Source of the DNA: Pseudogymnoascus destructans
Taxonomy: Eukaryota > Ascomycota > Leotiomycetes > Thelebolales > Thelebolaceae
Direction: 5' to 3'
NCBI RefSeq assembly: GCF_001641265.1
Contig: NW_020167523.1
Span: forward strand, 124,001 to 188,000
DNA: 64,000 nt
This document shows positions 18,598 to 30,258 of the stretch, one piece after another. Numbering within the stretch: position 1 is the stretch's first letter; each line of letters starts with the position of its first letter. The position numbers were made by a program, and so were the translations under genes. A model generated the notes under the pieces. It was not told where the DNA came from. It saw only the letters and a list, made by a program, of their open reading frames with translations, and searched no databases.

Positions 18598-21500
18598 CTT
18601 TGGGTGGGATGAGATGAGCGAGATGAGAAATGGTTGATTTGGTGCACGTGACAGGGTGGTGATAAATTGTAGAATATTAGCCCTCAATAAGCCTAGCGGC
18701 ACGGACCGTGCCGATCGTGCGCGGTCACCAATGGAAGGTCCCACCATTTTAGGGCTACGTTAGTCCCAAATAGGATAGCGCGACTCTATAAAAGTTTGGA
18801 TATCAAAGAGTTTATCAAAATCGCGAATTTCACTCTCAATACATCCAGAATAAGCCCCAATATTCCTTTGCCTTTCTTCGTATTTTTTTTATATTCCTTC
18901 ACCGACTCATCTCTGCCTCCTTTTAACCCGTGAAAACTCTGACAATGCACGCGATGCTATTTGCTCACAGGGCCTCTGCATGAGGCCCTGTTTCAGCCTC
19001 TCCATAGTCATGGAAGCAAGCCACACAACAATCTCAATCACGTGCCTTTGTCTCTCTCAAGACCTGACTTGCTTCCTTCCTGGACTCGGCCTTGGCAGGT
19101 ATTCGTATCTTATTTACGATGATGTTCCTATTGCTGGGTATATATTGTTGGCACTGGTAGATACCCCAGAAACCCGCAACAATACTTGCAGTTATGAACG
19201 AAACTGGTTTAAAGTCTGCCTGCTGTCAACAATATCTTCAACCACCGCGCCTCGCTTGCGTCCCACACGGCCGACAAGATGGGTTCAGTTACGAGGCCGT
19301 GCGCAGCCACAAAAGTACGTGCAACCTCACACCACATGAATAATCCGATAGCCCGTCCAAGCTGCCAGGCCTATCTACTCCATACCTTGGTTGGGGATTC
19401 GGGAGTATTGGCAGGTTGTTCCATGGCTTTGTTCTAACGCTGCGATGCCTGTTGAACATCCATGCTGTGCTACAGCGTGTGGTTCGCTGGCGACCAATGC
19501 ACGTAACATGTTATATGGTGTGGATGAGGCTGCGGTCGTGGCTGTGTGTGGTGCAGCAACATTTTTATGCGGTGTGACAGCGAAGAGCTAGTCTGGAGGT
19601 TGTGGATCTGGCCCATTCCTTCCGTCTCGGTGCAGGAGCAGGTGGTGAGACATTTAGGGAGATTAGGAGAATAGACCAGATGGATGAGGGTTTGTCGACA
19701 TATTCAGCTGCGCTAGAAATCGGCGGTTTTGAGGAAGGGTTTTGTCCCCAGCGCCCCTGCCAGAAGACTGGCCGCGTCTCAAGCTAGGCTTCTACGAGAT
19801 GTTTTAGCTCTTTCGCGTTATCGGACGATTATCAGACGAGGCGCGAAACAAAACATCTGACAGGCCGCGCGATGGAGTACTCCAGTGGAAAGTGGATATG
19901 ATCTCAAACAATACATACATCAACGGCTCGGCTGTACTTATGGCATCGGTATGTATGCACCGCACATCTAGGCAGGGTGCATGCTCTTAGCTCAGCACTC
20001 CGCTGAGCTCTCCAGTCTCATTTCCCTTCTGCTCAACCAAACGAATTAAAGTTGAAGCGCAACTAGAATTTGGCCACCTGATATCAGCCCTAGTCCTGGG
20101 GATATCTATTGCACAAACCTAATAGATCCGCTGTTCGGCCGGCTACGCCCAACGACGCCGAAGGCATTGTGTCCATACATATGGGCACTGGCTCCCCCCA
20201 GCGTAGTTTATGCGTGGTTGATCGTCACATTGATCAGTCCAGGCCCCTCTGATGACAACTTGACCAGTTGGCTGGGTCAGAGTTTGCAGCCACTGAATAC
20301 TGTTGGGTGTGCGATGTGGTTTATGCGCGGAATGTTGCAATACAATTAATTTACGCAGCGGTTGTGCGCATGAACCATACAGAAGGGCGTCGTCCAGTGG
20401 ATGTCAGGGCTGTCAACAATTTGGCCTCCCTGTCGGAGATGTTATGCCATAAGTTGAGCATGTACAGACAAGACAAAGGTGGTTTTTTTGTACATTCTCA
20501 GTACTTGACTGAGTGCCTGTCGACATGTACTACAGTGCTGCAAGACATCTACAGGTCCCAAGGGCCACTAATCCGCTGAGTCTACCACTCATTAGGAATG
20601 GAGGAATGGCGGTGAGTGGGGAAGTCATCCCTGCCAGACCAGCGGTGTTCGCTAGCTACGGTCACTATCTACGATTGGCGGCGGCGGAATGCAGGCAAAA
20701 AATCCCATGCAAGTCCGTGGGTTTGTTTAATTGCCTTTATTTCGACAAAGGTACACTTTGTTTGATGAGATGCCGCACTCGAGGGCACACAGCTGCCTCG
20801 CCGACATACCAACCCATGGAGGCGCAGCACAGAGATCCGTCGTCCGCGGAGGCCGGAACACACAATGCCCATTGTTGCGTGTTCCTACGTTCCTAATCAT
20901 CATTTCTTACCCGTATGAGCCATGTTAGGATGTGAGGTTGGGGAAGCCAGTTAGCTGTAGTGGGTGAGCCGGTTGTGTGGAGTGTGGTCCCTCATCCCCT
21001 TCATGTCGATCAATCCCCCAATCTTTCTCACTCACAGGGCGGCGGTCGTAATGACTCCCATCTTCGTCGTCTTTATATTATATCCGCTTCTCTCCCATAT
21101 TTTGATCTTTCCTACCCACACGCTGTGCACCCGTCGCTCACACATTCATTATACCCCTTCGCCTCATTCCTTATCCATACTTTTCCGTCTATTCCCAGTT
21201 ATTACACTGAGTACTCGCCAGCCGTGCAGCTTAGTTCTATTCGAATCCACTCCTTCACTACGCTATTCGAATTCGCACTCGACGACGCTCCCTATCATCG
21301 CTATATCCCTTACCTAAAAGGCCACCGCCGTGCCTTCTTCTCCGCCGCCCTATAAACCTAACCAGCTCTTACTGCCACTCGTGCCTCTCACGCCATAAGA
21401 CATAACTTCTTCCTCGCACCCACTCGACCGCCAATTTGACCGGATCTTCCTGTCGTTCGAGCATCCCGCCAGCCCAGGCGGCATATCTCCATCTTCTTGC

Positions 21501-21842
21501 TGCCACTCGAGTCACACGTCACATACCACGCTACACTACCGTGTTTCTTGCTCAGACCAACTCTTGTTACAACTCGAACCTCGTCGGCATAACTGTGCCT
21601 TCGTGGTGCTCCATCCGATCTCCTCAGCTCAAGTCACTACCCTGGCCCACGCTATCTCCTTGCCGGTTGTCCACTCCGCGCGGCGGCAATACTGGGCGCA
21701 ACGACGCTACTAAAGACGGCGGCCAGGCAGATGGAAACAATAATGTGGCCGAGGACAGCATTGACGACGAGTACGCATCCCACCGCTCGGCCCCCATCTA
21801 TACCGCTGACGTACTCTTAGTATAGTTCTCGAAGCCCCCACC
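18598..21842. other. Long gene-poor interval
   Basis: About 3.2 kb contain only short unrelated open frames. The stretch 21000-21400 is strongly pyrimidine-rich on the + strand, as in long 5' leaders of fungal genes, and may lead into the small model at 21843. I see no transposon ends and no RNA gene that I can support. Confidence 0.4.
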
Positions 21843-22168
21843 ATGACGGACCTCCTCCCTATGCAACAGCGCCAGAACGGGGAAGGGTCTGGAGTACACG
21901 AAGGAGGTCCCCGGAATGGGTAAGCCCTTCTGTAATCTCATAGCTCGCTTTCGCTAACACGTTCGATAGTATGTCCTTCGCAGGCCTCTCCGAGGCCATT
22001 CGGACTGTCCGTCCCCAGAGACTCCAAGCTAGGAAGAACCACAAGAACAAACACAAGCCCCGACAGCAGAAGTCATTGTGCTCGACCACCGATACCCACA
22101 GAGGGACGCAACTCAAGACGCAGACGCCATCTACGCAGCATATTCGAGAGAGGCTATCCCAAAATTAA
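21843..22168 (+). CDS. Possible small two-exon gene, unknown function
   Basis: ATG at 21843 (MTDLLPMQQRQNGEG) leads to a GTAAGC donor near 21920 and a GATAG acceptor near 21969. It continues in frame as SFAGLSEAIRTVRPQ and a basic, glutamine-rich tail ending SQN before TAA. The joined product is about 90 residues with no recognised domain. The intron signals are the main support; it may not be a real gene. Confidence 0.3.
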
Positions 22169-22289
22169 TGATGTATGCATGGGTGGTTGGACGACTGTGA
22201 CGATTAATAGCAGCCGGGAAAACGATTAATGGCGGGCGGGAAACGAGTAATGGCAGAAACGAGCGATGAACAATAATTTAGAGGCGTCG

Positions 22290-22636
22290 GCGTCGAAGCC
22301 GACTCGAACCACACCCGCTCTGTTCACCCAAACCGCGTTCCTCCCCAAGCTAGCCATACCGGAACGTGTGAGAACCGCAGTCCCTGCGCCCTCAGGGAAC
22401 TGTTAAACGATCAGCGTCGAAGCCGACTCGAACCACACCCGCTCTGTTCACCCAAACTGCGTTCCTCCCCAAGCTAGCCATACCGGAACGTGTGAGAACC
22501 GCAGTCCCTGCGCCCTCAGGGAACTGTTTCAAGTGTGGCAAGCCCGCCCATTTCCAGGACAAATGCCCGCTCAATGCTACTGTCAAGGAAATCGACCGTA
22601 ACGACCCCGAGGCAGAAGAACAATGGGAAGAAGCCG
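22290..22636 (+). repeat. Duplicated gypsy gag pieces, inverted to the copy at 22878-23105
   Basis: Two direct copies of a 115-bp gag piece (22290-22404 and 22414-22528) are present. The second continues through the zinc-knuckle region to about 22636. All are in + orientation, whereas the neighbouring gag is on the minus strand. The longer piece and 22878-23105 form arms of about 225 bp with only a few differences. Confidence 0.85.
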
Positions 22637-22831
22637 TTATTTATATTTATGGCTACGGACATAGACTATGAATCAAATAATTTCCTTTCTCACACCCGCT
22701 AGTTATCCCTTGAGCTTCTCGCGCAAGTCTTCTACTACGGAAAGTCCTCTATAGTCTTTATTCCCTTCAATACGGAGCGCAAGTCAATCATCGCTGTTCG
22801 AACGGACGCTGACCTAGGAAGGAGCCTTCTC
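22637..22831. other. Spacer between inverted gag arms
   Basis: About 190 bp of AT-rich sequence plus the last gag/protease overlap remnant near 22810-22831. No feature is recognised. Confidence 0.4.
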
Positions 22832-24078
22832 CTAGGCCTCGTTGTTTTCCTCGAGGGACGCATCCGATTGAAGTTCCACGGCTTCTTCCCATTGTTCTTC
22901 TGCCTCGGGGTCGTTACGGTCGATTTCCTTGACAGTAGCATTGAGCGGGCATTTGTCCTGGAAATGGGCGGGCTTGCCACACTTGAAACAGTTCCCTGAG
23001 GGTGCAGGGACTGCGGTTCTCACACGTTCCGGTATGGCTAGCTTGGGGAGGAACGCGGTTTGGGTGAACAGAGCGGGTGTGGTTCGAGTCGGCTTCGATG
23101 CCGACGCCTTTGCCGTATCCGTGGTACGTGTGGACGTCCTTGCGAGAGCAGGTAGCGGATTCAATTCATTGTTCCGGCGCTGTTCCTGATTGAAGGTGGT
23201 AAGTTCTCCTACCATGGTCTGGTAGTCTCCATTCCAATTTGGTTTTTGATGATCGCGACGCGGCTGCAGAATTGGGGAGTCAACTTGTTCCACATGTACC
23301 GAAACCATTCCGACTCGGAGACTTGTCCTGTGATAGCTGCACTTTGGAAACGAGCCTTGAACTCTGGGAAGGTTTTGCTAGCATGCCCTTTCTCTCCCAT
23401 TTGCAGGTCATTGAAGAGGTTCCTGGCCTGCTCCGTCTCGTTGCCTGTGAGGTAGTATGAACCTAGTAGATCCATCATCTCCTCAGCACTGGGGAACCCA
23501 TGCGTAGCGGACAGGTATTGGGGCTCTAGGTAGGTCTTCGCCAGGCCGGTCGTAGTTCCCCATATCAACGCTCTTCTCGAGACGTCGGTAAGATAGTGGT
23601 CCTCATTGACTATGAGTCGGTCCTGAATCGAAGCGCTCCATTGTAAGAAGGTATGTTCTACCCCATCGCTGAGAGGAAGGATTTTCTCAGAGATGGTTGA
23701 TTTCTTATAGCGATTCGGAGGGTCCTCGGTGTGCATTCGTGATGACCCTGGAATCGAGGGAGAACGAATGTTCCGAAGAGGCAGCAATTGAACTGTCTCG
23801 GGGGTGTTTCGTGTACGAGGCGTTCGTTGCTCCGTAACTTCGACTGTGGGTATGGGAGCGTCCACCAGCAGTGTGGACGGGATTCTGGTCTGGGATGCCG
23901 ACAGGATAACTAGTAGATCCTTGACCTCCTGTATCTGTGCTTCGATGTGGTCCATTCGACTCGGGATGTCTTCGGATGGCCCAGCAGTCATAGCTGCAGC
24001 GGTGGTTTGTCTGGTAGTCATTCTGGGCAGTTGACCGTCGTTGTCTTGGGGTATGTTTGATGTCGGCTTTTTCGACAT
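22832..24078 (-). pseudogene. Gypsy gag, second family member, frameshifted and truncated
   Basis: It starts at MSKKPTSNIPQDNDGQ (24078) and follows the gag of the complete element throughout. The frame is lost near 23240 and picked up again (NGDYQTMVGELTTF) to the zinc knuckle CFKCGKPAHFQDKC and the end SLEENNEA. The knuckle has Ala in place of the usual Gly before HFQ. Protease and pol are missing after about 22812. An LTR of the same subfamily lies upstream at 24435-24691. Confidence 0.88.
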
Positions 24079-24434
24079 ATTGCCTCGGGTGTGTATCGGT
24101 ACCGATACGAAAGAGCTTGACTTCCGGTAGCTGTTAGCTATCAACGCTCTTGTCCACAATTTCCTCTGTGCTATGAGGGGGTTCTTAAGGATCTCGTATC
24201 CTATTTGGCGCCAACGCGTCAGCGACTTTACCAGCTTGTTCTGAAGAATCAAACCCTGATCCACTGGCTGTCCGGGAGATTCTGGAATCACGGCTATTTG
24301 AAGTCGTCAGGTCTCTCCTCCGAAACATCACCGAGTCGCAGTCTATGGTGTAACGGTAGTTCTCCTGAGTCGTTCCGGTGTGGGATATTATTTAAGTACG
24401 GCCGTCCCCGGCAGGCGTGATCTTTTTTGTATAA

Positions 24435-24691
24435 TGTAAGGACACAGGGCACCCAGCTCACAGTAATAGCATATGAGAGTGCGAGTCGGAGGCTAAACGG
24501 ATGCTATCCTATAGGTCTACTATGAAGGATACAAAAAAGATGATGGGGAACCCCGTCAGTCGATTTTCTCAAGTATCCGAAACCCATCCGACTCAGTTCT
24601 GACTCGGTTAGGCCACCCAAATGATCACACGTGACCCCGCGGCTACCCGGAGTCTACTCCATAGAATGAGAGACGAGAAGGCATCCTTACA
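24435..24691 (-). repeat. Gypsy subfamily-B LTR (257 bp), 5' LTR of the truncated gag
   Basis: It starts TGTAAGGACAC and ends CATCCTTACA. It differs from the 311-bp LTR of the complete element but shares its outer ends and the segment around TCCTATAGGTCTACTA. The LTR at 49483-49739 has the same length and close sequence in the opposite orientation. Confidence 0.88.
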
Positions 24692-24802
24692 GTTATTCCC
24701 AACTTTCCCCCGATTAGCCAGACCACCTGTCAAAATGTCATCAGCGCTGCCAGAATCTAGTGAAATTTCCGATCTTAATTCTGACATCTTTAACTCTGTC
24801 AC

Positions 24803-25198
24803 GGGTACAGGGCGACTCGGGGTCGGGTCGAGCCTGTGTCGAAGGGACGCGGTCGAGGGCACGGTTAAGGCCTGATGAGTCAGGCTATGGGTATAGAGCG
24901 GCTCGGCTCCGTTATGGCACCGAGCCACGCTACGTCCACCCGCAGCAGCCTAAATCAGTCAGGCCACACCAATTAGGCTGAGACACGTAGTCACCTCCGA
25001 GTCGGAGGCGGGTCAGTTGCGGACCGCCCATAAGCCTCGTACATAACAATAGCTGAGCCCCCATTTTAAGGGGGCTCAGAGTTTAGTCTGTGGAATACCA
25101 TATTGATTGCTACCTACCGGTCCTAGCACGCTGTCCAATTAACCCCTTACACTCTCAATCTACCATCAATTCAAAGCTCATCGTCGTCAAAGAATGTT
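24803..25198. other. GC-rich insertion inside the hAT N-terminus
   Basis: The hAT frame stops making sense after DIFNS and resumes with TRTSWVWSHMPG at 25199. The block between them is GC-richer than the hAT gene and begins TGTCACGGG like an LTR, but I cannot find a matching CA end or a clean 5-bp duplication. A perfect hairpin with 10-bp arms (CTGAGCCCCC) lies near 25051-25080. Confidence 0.5.
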
Positions 25199-25860
25199 AC
25201 TCGTACAAGCTGGGTATGGAGTCATATGCCTGGCTCTATAGACACGGTATATTGCAAAGTAGGCTCTAACGTTGTACTCTGGCGATGCAAGTATTGCACA
25301 AGCGAATATCCAATTCGTGGGGGAACTGCTCATATTGGGCGACATCTTAATAAGGAGCACTCAGTATTTGAAAGTGAAAGGCCTACAATTATTGCTCGAC
25401 AGTTGAGTATCCAGACTGCAATTCAGCATGCACAAGAGTCTCAGTCAAAGCGCCGTCGAATCGATGTGGATATCAACCAGGAAGAGCTAAAGCAGCTTCT
25501 CATTCGTTGGATTGTAGGCAGTTCTGTCTCCTTTCGTATGATTGAATCCTCTCAATTTCGAAACCTTCTCTACTTTCTGAATCCAAATATCAACAAAGCC
25601 CTTCCCATGAGCCATTCTACAATTCAAATCTGGACAGTTGAAGCGTACACTGCTGAAAAGACTCGAGTACAACAAGCCTTGCAATGTGCCCAATCTAAGG
25701 TTCATTTTACAGTAGACCTTTGGACCTCAGTTAATAGTAAGGCATTAATGGGTATTATTGGTCATTACATTGCAGATAATGGAGATTTACGAGAATCAGT
25801 ACTTGCCTTTCGTCCACTTCATGGTCAACATACAGGAGAGAATCAATCACAAGTCATTAT

Positions 25861-26107
25861 TGTAAGGATGCCAAAGCCCTCAGTGATGGAAAGCATCAGA
25901 GTCGGGCAGGTTACGGTCACGTGGGGAGAGTTAGGGCAGGTTAGCCGAGTCGGACCCGTTTCGGGTACTTGAGGGGATTGACCCAACGGGGTTCCTCATC
26001 ATCTTTTTTGTATCCTTCGTAGTAGACCTATAGGATAGCATCCGTTTAGCCTCCGACTCGCACTCTCATATGCTATTACTGTGAGCTGGGTGCCCTGTGT
26101 CCTTACA
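25861..26107 (+). mobile_element. Solo gypsy subfamily-B LTR in hAT gene (247 bp)
   Basis: It starts TGTAAGGATGC, ends TGTCCTTACA and is flanked by ATTAT at 25856-25860 and 26108-26112. Its right half closely matches the LTR at 49483-49739. It results from recombination between the two LTRs of an inserted element. Confidence 0.9.
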
Positions 26108-27524
26108 ATTATGGAAGTTATCAAGGAGTACGGAATTGCCTCGAAAGTTGGATATTTCATGATGGATAATGCAGAAAACAATGAGACAATGATACGGGCA
26201 CTTTCTTCCTGTAAGTTATCACTATTTTAACTTAATACTGTTTATTATTTACTAATGGAGTTTTACAGCTCTTCTTGACGAATATCAGATTGAGTATAAT
26301 TCAATTCAGCACCGACTTCGTTGTAATGGTCATATAATCAACCTGACAGCACAAGCCTTTCTCTTTTCAGCTGAAGACAATGAGGCTCTTTCATATGAAA
26401 ATAATGCAACAGTCTCATTAATTCCGTCTGAGCAGGAGATGCAGGATTGGCGAAACAAGGGGCCACTTGGAAAGCTTCATAACATTGTGGTTTACATCCA
26501 ACGCTCACCACTGCGAATTGCAAGCTTTGAAGCACTCACTTCTGGCAAGAGAATCCCAAGAGATAATAAGACACGTTGGAATTCCTGGTACGCAATGATT
26601 GATTGCGCAATTAGCATACGAATGAAACCAGCAATTGATGTCTTTTGTGCGCAAGAAGGACTTGAAGCTGATGCTTTGACTCTGTCAGATTGGACAACTT
26701 TAGGACACTTTCATAAGTATCTTAAGTTCTTTTATCAAGCAACACTTGCAACAGAAGGATATGAAGCTACTATTGACCGAGTATTATCTACTATGGAGTT
26801 TCTGCTTGAGAAGCTAGAGGCAGCAAAGTAGAGTTCAAAGAGGATGCTTTTCTAAGCCCTTGTGTTAATTCTGCGTGGAAGAAGTTGGATAAGTACTATG
26901 GCTTAACAGAGAGATCATCAGCCTATACTACTGCAATGGTCATGGTTCCTAGCGAGAAATGGACGTGGATTGATAATTGGGAGAATTATTGGATCAAGAT
27001 TGCAAAGAAGCAGGTACAAGAGCTTTGGGATACTGAGTATAAGCCTGTTCAATTGCCGCCGCCACCAAGAGTTGAGATCTCGATTGAAGAGAAAACAGAG
27101 CATCAGATTTGGCTTGAGCAAAAGCGACGACGACCCCTTGTTTTAGACGAGTATATGAAGTACTGTGGAAGCCCAATTACCTCCGATGTTAATGCAAGAG
27201 CTTGGTGGATGGAGCCTTCCCAAATCTAGGAAGGATGGCTTTAGATTTGCTGTCAATACCAGCGATGTCAGCATTACCAGTGAGATTGTTTTCTAGCGCT
27301 GGATTGATAATTACTGAGAGAAGAAACAGATTAGGTACCAAGTCAATTGAGGCTTTAGAGTGCCTCAAATCATGGTATAGAATAGTAGATTAGAACGCAT
27401 GGTGAGGATAGGCATGTGTTGGTGGAAGGACCGAAATATTGCGACCGCGCGCAAATCGTGCGGTGTATTTTGGTGACCGGATCTTGCTTTTGCGCAACGG
27501 GCAGGAAAACTTGACAGTAGATTA

Positions 27525-29510
27525 CTCGGTGTTCCACCCACTCGCTTCGCTCGTAGGTGGCGACAGCAAGTTGTGCGTGCGACAGCAAGATGTGCGACAC
27601 ATAAAACGAAGAAAAAGACGCCTTATATATCAACTATATAACTATATAATTAAAACATAAAATCAATAGAACTACTATCACTATCGCTACTGCCACTATT
27701 GCTACTATCACTTTGATCCTTACTATACCGTAAAATGATCACTTTTGATTTCAACCCTTCCTTCTTCCGCTCTGCTACCCGCTTCCTCTCAACCTTACGC
27801 TCTTCAATTTCGATTTTACGTGCTTGCGCTTGTAGCTGCTTTACTACTTGGTCCGATTCCCTTGCTGCTCTTGCGTCTGCTTTTGCTTGCAACTTTGCTT
27901 TCTTCTCTTCCCGCATTTTCCGTGCATCTGATGCATATAACTGCCCTCCTTTCTGTAGTGATTTCCGTGCCCTTGCCTTTGCTGCCTTCTGCTCTACTGC
28001 ACGTAGAGTCATAATATCTAGCTCGGTCTTATAGAGCTCTGCCCGGTGTAGAACAACTGTAGTTCCACGTGCAAATGATTGAAACCCTTCTCTTGAAGGC
28101 GATGAGAAAGCTTCCTCTGCTCTCTTCTGCCAATGTTCAACCGCTTGCACACTTTGCATAGTTGTTTTCGGTGTTGAGATAATATTATATGAAGCAAATG
28201 GCTCATAATCAGGTGTTTGATTCCGAGTCTCTTGTATCTTGTCAATTACAAGTGGAGGATTATATGGATATAGTCCTGTATTTCTCCAACCAGATTGAAT
28301 TGTACGGACAGTTAGAGATTGCCGTCGGATTTGCGGGAGGTCTGAAAGGAACGTACGTAGCTTATACTCATAGTCGTAGCTACGTACTGCTTGATCAAGT
28401 GCCTTTTGATGAAAGTGTTTGCTTAAAAACCGCTACATCAAGAGGTTGTAATAGATGTGTTGTATGACCAGGAAGGCAGCAAATAACAATGTTATGCTCT
28501 TCTGCTAATGTAAGAAAGCGCTCTGTTTTATGAGAGTCATGGCCGTCAAGTAATAAGAGGCGAGTATCATCTGGTGCCATATGCTCTGCAGATAGTTGGA
28601 TAAAATGCATAAGGTATTGGATTGCAATGTCGTCGTTTGAATACCCGCTCTCATTTACAATAATGAGAGCATTTGGCTCAAGGTCATCATTGTACCATGA
28701 ATCCATATGAAGTTTGCCAGGGATAATGATAGCTTCTGCAAGTGCAGCACCACTTGCATTTACTGCCTCAATTACAGTAACAGAGAGCCGATTCTCAGGA
28801 TTATCAACAGTCCACTGCTTTACACCGATTGGTACAATAACAGCCGTAGACTTATAACACCCAATCATATAGCCTGTCTCATCAACATTCCATAAATTAT
28901 ATGGCTTAATGTTATGTTTTGTAATAAGGGCGTTATATGTGAGAAAGAATTCCTCAAACACCTCTTTCTTTTGTGCTTGCTTCCGATGTGTATTTAACGT
29001 CTTCGTGTGAATTGTATGAAATTCGGGGTGTGCTTTTAGAAAGCGTTGTAGCCACCGTTGTGATGGTATCGTACGATTAGGTCGTAAGTCTGCAACTGCC
29101 CGTAGTATCATAGATCGGTTGGCAGGGACCCCGCGCTCAAGTTGGTCGTATATGAATTGACAGACCGCGGTCTCTTGCGATTGAGATAAGACTCGATTGC
29201 TACCTCCGTGGGGTAATTGAGGAGACGTAGTACTCGTAATACGACGTCGGAGTGTCTCACGGTTGACATTGAATTTATTTGCAACCCAAGCAATTGTATA
29301 TGTACTTGGTTGTTTTAAGAAGAACTGTTGGGCCTCATTAAGGCGAGCAATCATAGTAGGATCGTTATTTTGAGGCATTGTAGATACTACGTTATGAAGA
29401 ATACTATTATTTTTTCTATATATCAAAATAGCGGTGTACGCACATCTTGCTGTCGCACGCACAACTTGCTGTCGCCACCTACGAGCGAAGCGAGTGGGTG
29501 GAACACCGAG
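27525..29510 (-). mobile_element. Second Fot1/pogo-type transposon with 72-bp inverted repeats
   Basis: The 1986-bp element is flanked by TA (27523-27524 and 29511-29512). Perfect or near-perfect 72-bp terminal inverted repeats lie at 27525-27596 and 29439-29510, beginning CTCGGTGTTCCACCC. Each arm contains a direct repeat (GCGACAGCAAG twice). The family differs from the element at 451-2310. The transposase inside is frameshifted. Confidence 0.9.
27650..29378 (-). pseudogene. Fot1-like DDE transposase, one frameshift
   Basis: Start MPQNNDPTMIARLN at 29378. An N-terminal helix-turn-helix (WVANKFNVNRETLRRR) and a CENP-B-type domain (RWLQRFLKAHPEF) are followed by the DDE_1 domain with NVDETGY, LLLLDGHDSH and LQPLDVA. 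The frame is lost near 28395-28425 just after VAVFK. It continues in another frame as HFHQKALDQAVRSYDYEYK and then to 28159-27650, a basic coiled-coil tail with a serine-rich acidic end. A small deletion explains the break. Confidence 0.87.
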
Positions 29511-29512
29511 TA

Positions 29513-30258
29513 CAGTATATAGAATGAATAGATCAATTGAATTCCTACACTACCTAATGGGCCTACGTAGCTATATATGGGAATTCTGGGGGCACCGCCG
29601 AAACACTCAGTGCCTCGACTGTGTTACAGTCAGGTATCAGCTCAGCTGGTCGGGGATTCTTGCCAGGTCCTCCCTCAAATTCCCAACAGCATGGCAAGGG
29701 TATATAAGTCGCGTGTAATATCATGAGATCTCACAAGATTATTAGTGCCGTACAATATCAGGATCATAAATCTTAGCGCCGTACAATATGAAGATCATGA
29801 ATCTTAGCGCCGTACAATACTTTAATTTGGAGGCAAGATCTTGCTAAGCTGCACTATCGACCACACTGATGGCGAATGCTTTTGAGACATGGATTTGCTA
29901 ATGGAATGGTGGAAATGGAGTGGATTGCAGGACATGAATAGCTAGAAATGGGATAGCTTTGGGAACTGAGGCTGGGGTATCGGTCGCTTAGGAGCGCTCA
30001 TAGGGACGCTTTCTTCAACACCATGTGTCGAAGAAAACGATCAGGGGGTGAGTGTGCAGAATGGATTAGTAATCAGGAAGGAATAACCGAAATAGCTTTA
30101 TTATGGCCAGGCTTCAGAGCAGTAGTTTAAATAAAATACAACGATCATCAACCCATGAATATGATAGCCCCTACCGCGAATTGCCACAACGCCGCCGCCG
30201 TGGAAGATATATATTTAGGTATAGGTCCCCTGAAATCATTCATGCTCATTAATGTTTA
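29513..30258. other. Intergenic, with a short tandem repeat
   Basis: No gene is seen. About three imperfect copies of a roughly 33-bp unit containing TTAGCGCCGTACAATA lie at 29740-29825. The remainder is the 3' flank of the cystathionine beta-lyase gene. Confidence 0.6.

Larger units (their letters stand above)
24735..27393 (+). pseudogene. hAT-family transposase, broken by two insertions
   Basis: Fragments in order are: an acidic N-terminus (MSSALPESSEISD) at 24735; a BED zinc finger after an unexplained insertion (WRCKYCTSEYPIRGG...HLNKEH); FTVDLWTS, the first catalytic block; a solo LTR at 25861-26107; MMDNAENNETM; and a probable intron near 26210-26270. These are followed by HRLRCNGHIINL and TRWNSWYAM, which are typical hAT blocks. 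The frame is lost near 26830. The dimerisation segment (LSIPAMSALPVRLFSSAGLIITERRN) ends at 27393. It is clearly inactive. Confidence 0.85.

Noticed and set aside
20960..21825. Pyrimidine-rich open frames that might be a protein gene
   Set aside because: The composition is biased and no domain or convincing splice pattern is visible. It is more likely a leader or noncoding DNA.
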